64,000 bases of DNA from an uncultured Bryobacteraceae bacterium (GTDB lineage: Bacteria > Acidobacteriota > Terriglobia > Bryobacterales > Bryobacteraceae): the NCBI GenBank assembly GCA_937924525.1, contig CALDSU010000007.1, positions 1-64,000 of the forward strand, given 5' to 3'. The notes below the pieces were generated by a model. The model saw only the letters and a list, made by a program, of their open reading frames with translations, did not search any database and was not told where the DNA came from. A program made the position numbers and the translations under genes. Shown here piece after piece: positions 8,146 through 15,386 of this stretch. Every line of letters starts with the position of its first letter. Positions within the stretch are counted from its first letter, which is position 1.

Positions 8146-8781
8146 TCACCGCCGCAGGACGGCCCAGACCATGTGGGGCGAATGGCCCTGCGCGCGCACC
8201 ATCCGCACCCAGAGCAGCGTCATGTGCTCCAGATGCAGCGCCTGCTCGAGGCCGCCCACCTCGAGCGGTTCCCAGCCGAGCTGGGCGATCAGTTCGCCCA
8301 CCGCCTGCTTCGCCACGGCATCGCGCCCGCAATACATCATCACCGGCTTCACGTGGCAGGCCGGATATGCGTTGTCTTCCAGATTCTCGAATCCGTAGAT
8401 GGTGAAGGCCTTCACCACGTGCGACTCGGGCGCCAGCGACTGCACCATCTCCGCGCCGGACTGCCGGTTCTGAAGCCCGTGACTCAGCCCCGGGCCCACC
8501 GGGTTGGTGCAATCGACCAGGATCTTTCCCTTCAGTTCTTCCGTCACCGCCTCCAGCGCCGCGGCGGCGGCCTGAAACGGCGTGGCCAGAAACACAACCT
8601 CCGCGGCTCGCACCGCTTCGCGGGGCGCCGCCACCGCCAGGCCCGGATTGCGGGTCAGCGCCTTTCGCACACTCGCCGACTCCGGATCCGCCGCCGCGAG
8701 CGTGACTTCATGGCCTAAATGCTGGAGGCGGGAAGCCAGCGGCGCACCGACGTTCCCGTAGCCGATAAACGCGATTTTCAT
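8146..8781 (-). CDS. NADP-binding F420-dependent-oxidoreductase-like protein
   Basis: 211 residues. The N-terminus MKIAFIGYGNVGAPLA is a Rossmann dinucleotide fold (GxGxVG) of the F420-NADP reductase / 'NADP oxidoreductase coenzyme F420-dependent' family. Further family features are VVFLATPF, KILVDCTNPVG and a C-terminal LEALLxLW-like helix (LEHMTLLWV). Many bacterial members act on unknown substrates and do not use F420; no F420 biosynthesis genes are in this window. It is divergent from a TetR regulator with a strong palindrome between them, so it is probably the regulator's target. Confidence 0.8.
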   Translation of the reverse strand: MKIAFIGYGNVGAPLASRLQHLGHEVTLAAADPESASVRKALTRNPGLAVAAPREAVRAAEVVFLATPFQAAAAALEAVTEELKGKILVDCTNPVGPGLSHGLQNRQSGAEMVQSLAPESHVVKAFTIYGFENLEDNAYPACHVKPVMMYCGRDAVAKQAVGELIAQLGWEPLEVGGLEQALHLEHMTLLWVRMVRAQGHSPHMVWAVLRR

Positions 8782-8824
8782 GGAGCATCTCCTCGGGGCC
8801 GGTTGTCGGCGCCCGGACTTTCCA

Positions 8825-8869
8825 ATAACGATACTGTATCGTATCTATATTCATTGTCAACATCGTTAT
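8825..8869. promoter_or_regulatory. TetR-type operator in the divergent promoter region
   Basis: A perfect 15-base palindrome, ACGATAC-T-GTATCGT (8828-8842), lies between the F420-reductase-like gene and the TetR gene. A second nested inverted repeat, ATAACGAT (8825-8832) with ATCGTTAT (8862-8869), brackets the same AT-rich block, which stands out in the GC-rich surroundings. Size and symmetry fit a TetR dimer site; binding is inferred. Confidence 0.7.
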
Positions 8870-8887
8870 CCGTTGGATTCTCGTGTC

Positions 8888-9592
8888 ATGAAACTCGCCT
8901 TCCCTTCCGCCCCATCACCGGGCCGCGCGCCGGGTCGGCCGCGCAGCCGCGAGACGGAATCCCGGATTCTCGAGGCCGCCCTGCGGCTGCTGGCCGAGGA
9001 AGGTTACCGCCGCATGTCGCTCGACCAAGTGGCCGCCGAGGCGGGCGCGAGCAAGCCCACCCTGTACCGCCGGTGGCCGTCCAAAGCGGACCTGGCGACC
9101 GCCGCGCTGCGAACCATCCAGTTGGCGGAACCGCCGGTCGACACCGGTTCGACGCTGGGGGATCTCACCGGCACGCTCGAGAACTTCCGCCGCTCTCTGC
9201 TGCGCCCGCACGGCATGACGTTGATTGGGACCGTGCTCGCGGAAGAATTCCAAACCCCCGAGTTGCTGCGTCTGTTTCGGGAGCGGATCGTTGCCCCGCG
9301 GCGCGCCATGCTGCGCGCGATTCTGGAGCGCGCGGAACAGAGAAAGGAACTGCGTCCGGGAGCCGACCTGGACGCCGCGGTCAACCTGCTGGTGGGAGCC
9401 TTCTATGCCAGATACCTGGCCGCCTCGGAGATTCCGCTTTCTTTTGCCGGCGACGTGGCCGGGATTGTCTGGAACGGAATCGCGGCGCAGCGCGGGGAAG
9501 CACCAGCGGGACGGCGTCCCGCCGGGAAGGGCGCATCGGCTTCGCGGCGGGGGCGTGCGGGCGGCTTACCCGGAAGGACGGATGCCCGCTAG
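8888..9592 (+). CDS. TetR-family transcriptional regulator
   Basis: 234 residues from the ATG at 8888. A helix-turn-helix of the TetR type runs from about 22 to 68 (RILEAALRLLAEEGY, then VAAEAGASKPTLYRRWPSK), followed by a helical ligand-binding domain resembling the TetR C-terminal families used by AcrR/YxaF-like repressors. It faces the F420-reductase-like gene across a palindromic operator and probably represses both itself and that gene. A longer in-frame reading from 8780 crosses the operator and is not supported. The last 25 residues are Arg/Gly/Ala rich and unlike a folded domain. Confidence 0.9.
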   Translation: MKLAFPSAPSPGRAPGRPRSRETESRILEAALRLLAEEGYRRMSLDQVAAEAGASKPTLYRRWPSKADLATAALRTIQLAEPPVDTGSTLGDLTGTLENFRRSLLRPHGMTLIGTVLAEEFQTPELLRLFRERIVAPRRAMLRAILERAEQRKELRPGADLDAAVNLLVGAFYARYLAASEIPLSFAGDVAGIVWNGIAAQRGEAPAGRRPAGKGASASRRGRAGGLPGRTDAR

Positions 9593-9603
9593 GGGCGGCG
9601 CGG

Positions 9604-10386
9604 TCAGATCGTCATTGCGCCAAATCCGCCGTCCACGCGGAGGATCGCGCCGGTAACAAAAGACGCGGCGTTCTCCGAGGCCAGAAAGATGGCGGCGGCG
9701 ACCAGTTCGCTGGCGTCCCCGAAGCGGCCCATCGGCGTGTGATTCAGGATCTGCGCGGTGCGTTCCGGGGTCAGCAGTTTGCGGTTCTGCTCGGCCGGGA
9801 AAAAGCCGGGCAGCAGCGCGTTGACGCGCACCCGGTATGGCGCCCACTCGCGCGCTAGAAACTGGGTGATCTGGTTCACCCCCGCCTTGGCCACCCCATA
9901 GGTAAACACCTTGGAAAGCGGAGGGCCGGAAGAGGCGGAGCTGATGTTGATGATCGCACCGCCGTTTCCCGCCTGGACCATCCGTTCGCCGAACACCTGA
10001 CAGGCGAGGAACACGCTCCGGAGGTTGATGTCCAGCAGTTTCTGCCACTCGGCTTCGGTGATCTCGAGGAAGGGCGTGCCGGAGTTGACTCCCGCCGCGT
10101 TCAAGAGAATCTCTACGCCGCCGAACTCCGCCACCGCCCGCTGCCGCGCGTCCAGCAGGGCGGACTTTACGGTGGCGTCGCAGGCGACGGCCATGGCTTG
10201 GCCGCCCGCCGCGCGAATCGCCTCCGCGCGGGTTTCAGCTTGCGCCAGGTTCAGGTCGGCGACCACAACGCGGGCGCCGGCGCCGGCGAACCCCATCGCC
10301 ATCTCGCCGGCGAGCACGCCGCCCCCGCCCACTACCACCGCTGTCTTGCCGGACAAGGAGAACAGATTTTGAATGCTGGGTAACAT
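9604..10386 (-). CDS. short-chain dehydrogenase/reductase (SDR)
   Basis: 260 residues of a classical SDR. The nucleotide-binding motif is GGGGVLAG (family TGxxxGxG, here VVGGGGVLAGEMA), followed by NAAG at about 95-98, the catalytic Ser in NISSASS, and YGVAK (Tyr/Lys) near 164-168. The end FVTGAILRVDGGFGAM is characteristic of the 3-oxoacyl-ACP reductase/sugar-acid oxidoreductase group. Asp in VADLN suggests NAD rather than NADP preference. Substrate unknown; similar proteins oxidise sugar acids such as mannonate. A perfect 12-base palindrome GAAAGGCCTTTC (10388-10399) covers its ribosome-binding region. Convergent with the TetR gene, 11 bases apart. Confidence 0.85.
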   Translation of the reverse strand: MLPSIQNLFSLSGKTAVVVGGGGVLAGEMAMGFAGAGARVVVADLNLAQAETRAEAIRAAGGQAMAVACDATVKSALLDARQRAVAEFGGVEILLNAAGVNSGTPFLEITEAEWQKLLDINLRSVFLACQVFGERMVQAGNGGAIINISSASSGPPLSKVFTYGVAKAGVNQITQFLAREWAPYRVRVNALLPGFFPAEQNRKLLTPERTAQILNHTPMGRFGDASELVAAAIFLASENAASFVTGAILRVDGGFGAMTI

Positions 10387-10457
10387 GGAAAGGCCTTTCG
10401 GGGAGCTTCCGGGACTCGGCCTGCCAGGCGTACACTGGAGACGGAAAGGAGTAGGTC

Positions 10458-10646
10458 ATGGATCGTCCTCGTCATCCCCACGTGGTTCGCACTTGGGCCG
10501 TGGAACGTTTGCGTATCCGCCCGGGACATTCAAACACGCCGCGCATCCCTCCTTCACCGTACCGTAACCCGTTACCGGGAGCCGAGCCGCGCACGCCGCC
10601 CCCCGGGAATTCGCGGAGACAGCGTCCGGAAACCCAGACCGACTGA
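10458..10646 (+). CDS. possible small Arg/Pro-rich protein
   Basis: A 62-codon frame whose main support is a good ribosome-binding site (AAAGGAG about 7 bases before ATG) and a perfect hairpin one base after its TGA. The product is rich in Arg, Pro and Thr with no hydrophobic segment and no recognisable motif. It is divergent from the SDR gene. Amino acid composition is what random frames give in this GC-rich DNA, so it may not be real. Confidence 0.25.
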   Translation: MDRPRHPHVVRTWAVERLRIRPGHSNTPRIPPSPYRNPLPGAEPRTPPPGNSRRQRPETQTD

Positions 10647-10647
10647 G

Positions 10648-10667
10648 GCGTCCTGCTCCCAGGACGC
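10648..10667. other. hairpin GCGTCCTG-CTCC-CAGGACGC
   Basis: Perfect 8-bp stem with a four-base loop, followed within 70 bases by a second hairpin (CCCGGCG...CGCCGGG near 10707-10727). There is no T-run on either strand, so this is not a standard intrinsic terminator. It lies downstream of the ABC-importer operon (minus strand) and of the small frame (plus strand) and may slow transcription or protect 3' ends. The rest of 10387-10761 shows nothing else. Confidence 0.4.
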
Positions 10668-10761
10668 GGTCCTCTTTGGAGGGCTCCCTGCACGGAGCAG
10701 GCCCGGCGGCGGCAACGCCGGGAGGGGAAATTGTATGCGCGCTGAAGGCGGTCGCTGCTAC

Positions 10762-11820
10762 CTACTCGGCCACGCCTGAGTTGGGCACGTATTTCCAGGG
10801 AGTCTGGCGCCGCGCGCCTTCGGCGAACCGCGTGTCGACGTAGTCCTGAAACTCGATGCGCCGGTCGAGTACCCCTGTTTCGATCATGAGGTCGCGGACC
10901 AGGTCGAAATCCTCCTTGTAGGGGGTCAGCGCCGTATAGACGACGCGGTCCAGGGGGTTGGTGAGCGCCCAGCGAAGCAGTTTCGGGTCCTGATTGTAGT
11001 AGTAACGGCCGACGAAGTCGGCCGCATGCTCGCGATGGGGGCGTCCGTCGTCTAACCAGAGACCCGATCGGGCGATGCCATCGACGAGGGCTTGAACGGT
11101 TTCCGGACGCCGGTCGATCAGATCCTGCCGCACCACCAGCACGCAGGACATGTAATCCGGCCAGTGCTCCCGAGCGTGGAACAAGACCCGGCCGAAACCG
11201 CCCATCTCCGCTTGGGAAGGAAATGGTTCGCCCATCGAAAACGCGTCGATCGCCCGCGCCGCCAGCGCTCCGGCCACATCCGGCGGCGCCATTTCCACCA
11301 TTTTCAGGTCAGCGGCCGTCATGTTGAATTTCTTCATGACCCGGAAGACAATCAGCCGCTCGTCGGAGAAGCGGCTGGGAATCGCGATCGTCTTCCCCTT
11401 GAGGTCGGCAAAGGTGCGCACGCCGCCGTCCTTGTGCACGACCACGCCGCTACCGTATCGGTGCCCGAGATAAACAATTTTGACAGGGACGCCTTGGGAC
11501 CACAGGGCCATGGCCATCGGCGCAACCATAAATGCGGCCTGCATCTTGTTCGAGATCAATGCCTCTTTGATCTCGGGAAATCCCTGAAACATTTTCGGGA
11601 GGAAGAGGTTTCCAGTCTTCGTGAATCGCGTAATGTAATCGGTCACCGGGCAGGCCAAGTGACAAGTGACCGGGATGTAGGCGACGTTGATCTTCCGGCG
11701 ATGCTCGGGCAGACGGTCATTGAGAATCGGCGCCCAGTCCACGTTGAAATGCAGATGCAGGGCGCTCACCACACTCGTCCATGCCAGCACCCCGAGGGCA
11801 ACCTTTTTCGCGTCAGTCAT
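10762..11820 (-). CDS. ABC importer substrate-binding protein, NrtA/SsuA/TauA type
   Basis: 352 residues. An uncleaved-looking N-terminal hydrophobic segment (about 5-25) is followed by a periplasmic binding fold of the nitrate/sulfonate/taurine/thiamine-precursor group: INVAYIPVTCHLACP, AAFMVAPMAMALW, LKGKTIAIPSR, FSMGEPFPSQA. The CHLAC pair near the first strand is unusual for sulfonate binders and may contact the ligand or a metal. Substrate not assignable. The ATG overlaps the end of the upstream permease gene by 8 bases, so it is the last gene of a four-gene operon read leftwards. Confidence 0.85.
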   Translation of the reverse strand: MTDAKKVALGVLAWTSVVSALHLHFNVDWAPILNDRLPEHRRKINVAYIPVTCHLACPVTDYITRFTKTGNLFLPKMFQGFPEIKEALISNKMQAAFMVAPMAMALWSQGVPVKIVYLGHRYGSGVVVHKDGGVRTFADLKGKTIAIPSRFSDERLIVFRVMKKFNMTAADLKMVEMAPPDVAGALAARAIDAFSMGEPFPSQAEMGGFGRVLFHAREHWPDYMSCVLVVRQDLIDRRPETVQALVDGIARSGLWLDDGRPHREHAADFVGRYYYNQDPKLLRWALTNPLDRVVYTALTPYKEDFDLVRDLMIETGVLDRRIEFQDYVDTRFAEGARRQTPWKYVPNSGVAE

Positions 11821-12580
11821 TTAAGAAACCCCAGCGAACCGATTTCAGCCGTTCGAGGCGGCGCATGCCAATGTCCAGTCCCAAGCCGATGAGGCCGATC
11901 AGGATCATGCCCGCGATCACCAGATCGTAACGCTTGCCCGCGTTGCGAGAGTCGATCACGAGATAGCCCAACCCGGAATCGACCGCGATCATCTCGGCCG
12001 CCACCACCACCAGCCACGCGATGCCGAGCGCAATCCGCAGCCCAACGATCATGTGGGGCAGCGCCGCCGGGAACACCACCCGTCTGAGCAGGGCGGCAAT
12101 CGACAGTCCGAAGTTCGCCCCGGCCAGCCGGAACATGGGCGGCACGCCGCGCACCCCGGTCATGGTGGACACGAGGATAGGAAAGAACGAGGCCAGGAAG
12201 ATGAGGAATACGGCCGACTCATTCCCTACCCCGAACAGCACGATCGCCACCGGGATCCACGCCAGCGGAGAAATCGGACGCAGCATCTGGATGAGCGGGT
12301 TAGCGGCCCGGGCCGCGAGCGGATACCAGCCCAGCGCCAACCCCAGGGGAATGCCCACTAGAATCGCCAGCAGGTAGCCGCTGCCCACGCGCAGCAGGGA
12401 ATCCGCGGTGTAGCGCCAAAGCAATCCCTTACGGAGTAATTCTTCCAAGCCCCTGCCTACCTCGGCGGGGGAGGGAAAGACTTTGGTGCCGGAAACGCGA
12501 ACGCCTATTTCCCATACCGCCAAGACCGCGAGCGCGGTCAATAGCGGGAGTACGGTGGGTTCCCAACGCCTGAGTTGCAT
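11813..12580 (-). CDS. ABC importer permease (NrtB/SsuC family), second copy
   Basis: 255 residues, six predicted membrane helices, with the binding-protein-dependent transport (EAA) loop around GLRIALGIAWLVVVAAEM. Its end RRLERLKSVRWGFLND closely parallels that of the other permease (RRLEKLKSLRWGYASE), showing that the two arose by duplication. With one ATPase gene between them, they could form a heterodimeric channel. Start ATG 12580 follows the ATPase stop by 5 bases. Confidence 0.85.
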   Translation of the reverse strand: MQLRRWEPTVLPLLTALAVLAVWEIGVRVSGTKVFPSPAEVGRGLEELLRKGLLWRYTADSLLRVGSGYLLAILVGIPLGLALGWYPLAARAANPLIQMLRPISPLAWIPVAIVLFGVGNESAVFLIFLASFFPILVSTMTGVRGVPPMFRLAGANFGLSIAALLRRVVFPAALPHMIVGLRIALGIAWLVVVAAEMIAVDSGLGYLVIDSRNAGKRYDLVIAGMILIGLIGLGLDIGMRRLERLKSVRWGFLND

Positions 12581-12585
12581 CGCCG

Positions 12586-13380
12586 TCAGACTTTATGCGC
12601 GAGGCCGATTTCCTCGAAGATGCCGTCGCGCAGTTTCAGGTAGCGAGGGGAACTGATGTCGCGAGGATGCGGGATGTCGATCTCGACCACGCGTTGAATC
12701 TTAGCCGGCCGGGCCGACATGACCACCACGCGGTCCGCCAGTTGCACCGACTCCTCAATATCATGGGTCACAAACAGAATGGTTTTCTTCTCGGCTTCCC
12801 AAATCCGGAGCAATTCGCTGCGCATCAGCAGGCGGGTAATCGAATCGAGCGCGCCGAACGGCTCGTCAAGGAAGAGCATGTCCGGGTTCACCGCCAGCGC
12901 CCGCGCCACCTCCAGGCGCTGCTTCATGCCGCCGGACAGCTCCGCCGGATATGCCTGCTCGAAACCGGACAGGCCTACCAGCTTTACGTAGTGCGCAATC
13001 CGGCGGGCTTTCTCTTTCGGCGGCAGGCGGAACAAGCCAAAGCCGATATTCCCTTCCACCGTTAGCCAGGGGAAGACGCCGCGTTCCTGGAAAACGAAAA
13101 TCCGCCGCGGATCGGGTCCGGTCACCGGTTCACCATCGATGTAGACCTGGCCGCTGGTGGGGGGGGTGAACCCGGCCACAATGTTCAACAACGTCGATTT
13201 TCCACAACCGGAGGGGCCCAGCAGGCACACGAACTCGCCGTCGCGAATCTCCAGGTCGATGTCTTCGAGCACGTTGACCGACTTCCCGTCGCGGGTGAAT
13301 ACCTTGTTCACCCCTTGCACCCGGAGTTTGGTCTCGCGGGCCGTTGTCCGGGAAGGCGGGGTCATCAGGGGTTGACTCAT
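12586..13380 (-). CDS. ABC importer ATPase (NrtC/SsuB/TauB type)
   Basis: 264 residues from the ATG at 13380, which overlaps the upstream permease stop as ATGA. Walker A GPSGCGKST, Q-loop VFQERGVFPWLTV, signature LSGGMKQR, Walker B MLFLDEPFGALD and the switch His in VTHDIEES are all intact. It energises the importer encoded on both sides. A longer form starting at 13398 would overlap more and lacks support. Confidence 0.9.
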   Translation of the reverse strand: MSQPLMTPPSRTTARETKLRVQGVNKVFTRDGKSVNVLEDIDLEIRDGEFVCLLGPSGCGKSTLLNIVAGFTPPTSGQVYIDGEPVTGPDPRRIFVFQERGVFPWLTVEGNIGFGLFRLPPKEKARRIAHYVKLVGLSGFEQAYPAELSGGMKQRLEVARALAVNPDMLFLDEPFGALDSITRLLMRSELLRIWEAEKKTILFVTHDIEESVQLADRVVVMSARPAKIQRVVEIDIPHPRDISSPRYLKLRDGIFEEIGLAHKV

Positions 13381-14159
13381 TCGCTTGCGTAACCCCAACG
13401 GAGCGATTTCAGCTTTTCCAGCCGGCGCATTCCCAGGTCCAGCACCAGCCCGATCAGCCCGATCATCACCATCCCGGCCACAACGAGATCATAGCGGTTG
13501 CCCGCATTGCGGGCGTCGATAATCAGAAAGCCCAGTCCCGAATTGACCGCAATCATCTCCGCCGCCACCACCACCAGCCAGGCGATCCCCAGCGTGATCC
13601 GAAGTCCCGCGATGAGCTGCGGCATCACCGAGGGATAGATGACTTTCAGGACGATTTGCGCCGGGGAGAGCCCGAAGTTCCGCCCCGCATTCAGATGCGT
13701 CGGCAGGATGTTCTTCACCGCGTTCATCGCAGTGACGGTCAACGGCAAAAACGAAGCCATAAAGATCAGAAAGAGCGCCGCTACATCCCCGACCCCAAAC
13801 CAGAGGATCGAGATCGGGATCCAGGCCAGCGGCGAAATTGGCCGCAAAATCTGGATCAGCGGGTTCAGGGCTAATTCTCCGCGCCGGTGCCACCCCAGCA
13901 TCAATCCGAAAGGAATGGCGAGTACAGCAGCGGCTACATAGCCCCAAGTCACGCGGAACAGGGACGCGACGATGTACTTGAACAACAGCCCTTTCTGGGC
14001 GAGTTCGGTCAGGCCCTGCACCACCTCCCACGGCCGGGGCAGCAGGCCTCCTGGGCTCCAGCGGATCAGGATGTCCCAAGCCAGCACTGCCGCTCCCACC
14101 GCAAACCAAGGAAGATAACGCATGAACACGATTTTGAGGCGCTCCGCCCGAGCCTTCAC
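13377..14159 (-). CDS. ABC importer permease (NrtB/SsuC family), first copy
   Basis: 260 residues with six predicted helices and the EAA-type loop near GLRITLGIAWLVVVAAEM. First gene of the operon permease-ATPase-permease-binding protein, all joined by overlaps or 5-base gaps, so translation is probably coupled. The promoter should lie in 14160-14261, shared with the divergent DUF58 gene. No regulator is adjacent. Confidence 0.85.
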   Translation of the reverse strand: MKARAERLKIVFMRYLPWFAVGAAVLAWDILIRWSPGGLLPRPWEVVQGLTELAQKGLLFKYIVASLFRVTWGYVAAAVLAIPFGLMLGWHRRGELALNPLIQILRPISPLAWIPISILWFGVGDVAALFLIFMASFLPLTVTAMNAVKNILPTHLNAGRNFGLSPAQIVLKVIYPSVMPQLIAGLRITLGIAWLVVVAAEMIAVNSGLGFLIIDARNAGNRYDLVVAGMVMIGLIGLVLDLGMRRLEKLKSLRWGYASE

Positions 14160-14261
14160 TATTTAGCACGATGGGCCAATGTCGGACAATAGTGGGATCG
14201 GATTAGGCGCTGGCAGGGCGCCAACCCTCCGGCGGGCTCAGCCGGAGGCAGGGATCCAACG

Positions 14262-15386
14262 ATGCTGCCCTCAATGATAACGCACTGGCGGGCCGCCTTG
14301 CGGCGTTCGCTGGAGATTCAGATCACGCTTGCTGGTTTTCTCTACAGCGTCGCCATGGGCGTCGTCGGCGCCACTGCGGTGCTCTCGGCCAACAACCTGC
14401 TGTTTTTGATCCTGGCGGCGATGCTGGCGTTGTTGCTGATTTCCGGGTTTCTCAGCCGGCTCAGCCTGTCGGGGCTGGAGATCGATTTCGCGGCGCCGGA
14501 GCACATCACCGCGCGCCGTACCTTCCGCGCGACGCTGGCCTTGCGAAACTCGAAGGGATGGTTCCCCTCCTTCTCGATCCGCGTGGAAGGAGCGGCGGAT
14601 CCCGGTTCGGACCACCCGTCCATCCTGCGTAGGGCGGTCTACCTGCCGGTGGTGCCCGGCGGCAGGACGGTCGCCGAACAGGTCGAGATTGAGTTCCCGC
14701 GCCGCGGCGCTTACCGGCAACGCGGGTTCCGGCTCGCTACCCGTTTCCCGTTTGGATTCCGGGAAAAGACCGCCCAGGTGGAACTGACTCGCGAAGTGCT
14801 GGTCTACCCCTCGATTGATGCCCAGCCGGGCTTCGAGGAGTTGATCGCGGCCATTCGCGGGGAACTCGAGGGCTTGCATGCGGGCCCGGGGCAGGATTTC
14901 TATCGCATCCGGCCTTACCAGGCCTCTGAAAGCGCCCGCTACGTAGACTGGAAGACTTCCGCTCACACTGGAGAGTTGCAAGTGCGCGAGTTCGCCCGCG
15001 AAGAGGACCGCCAGGCGGAGATTTTTCTCGACCGGATGGTGGCGCCGGACAGCGCGGGCGAGGCTTGGCTCGAGAAGGCCATTGATTTGGCTGCCTATCT
15101 GACCTGGAGCCTTGCGGAGCGGGGTTTGACCTTCGAGTTTCGTTCGCAGGGATTTTCCCGGCGGGTCCCCGGCGAGGCGGATGTGTATACTATCCTGAGA
15201 TTTTTGGCCCTGGCTACCAGGCTTCCGGAAGCGTCTCCCGATCCCCCGCATGGCGAAAACGCGTTTCAAGTCGTCATCTCGACCCGCCCCGCGGCCTTCG
15301 AGGCGGCGGGTTGGACGCCGGTGGTCGTGTTGGATCGCGCTGCTCTCCTGCTGGAGCCTCGCGGCGCAAACCCCTCCGGCCGCTGA
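14262..15386 (+). CDS. DUF58-domain membrane-associated protein
   Basis: 374 residues. Two hydrophobic segments (about 20-62) precede a cytosolic domain with the DUF58 signature DFYRIRPYQASESARYVDWK (about 210-230), where the R-Y-x-D-W-K core is diagnostic. DUF58 proteins have a von-Willebrand-A-like end and usually sit beside MoxR ATPases and transglutaminase proteins; none of those is next to it here. The last 137 bases are also coding, in another frame, for the start of the TonB receptor. The C-terminal residues (VVISTRPAAFEAAGWTPVVVLD) still look like a folded strand, so the overlap appears genuine. Confidence 0.85.
   Translation: MLPSMITHWRAALRRSLEIQITLAGFLYSVAMGVVGATAVLSANNLLFLILAAMLALLLISGFLSRLSLSGLEIDFAAPEHITARRTFRATLALRNSKGWFPSFSIRVEGAADPGSDHPSILRRAVYLPVVPGGRTVAEQVEIEFPRRGAYRQRGFRLATRFPFGFREKTAQVELTREVLVYPSIDAQPGFEELIAAIRGELEGLHAGPGQDFYRIRPYQASESARYVDWKTSAHTGELQVREFAREEDRQAEIFLDRMVAPDSAGEAWLEKAIDLAAYLTWSLAERGLTFEFRSQGFSRRVPGEADVYTILRFLALATRLPEASPDPPHGENAFQVVISTRPAAFEAAGWTPVVVLDRAALLLEPRGANPSGR

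Noticed and set aside
8719-9858. 379-codon plus frame across the TetR gene
   Set aside because: Out of frame with the clear TetR helix-turn-helix and with the antisense SDR; Arg/Gly-rich translation.
10648-10667. Intrinsic terminator for the ABC-importer operon
   Set aside because: Strong hairpin but no T-run on either strand, so listed only as a hairpin.
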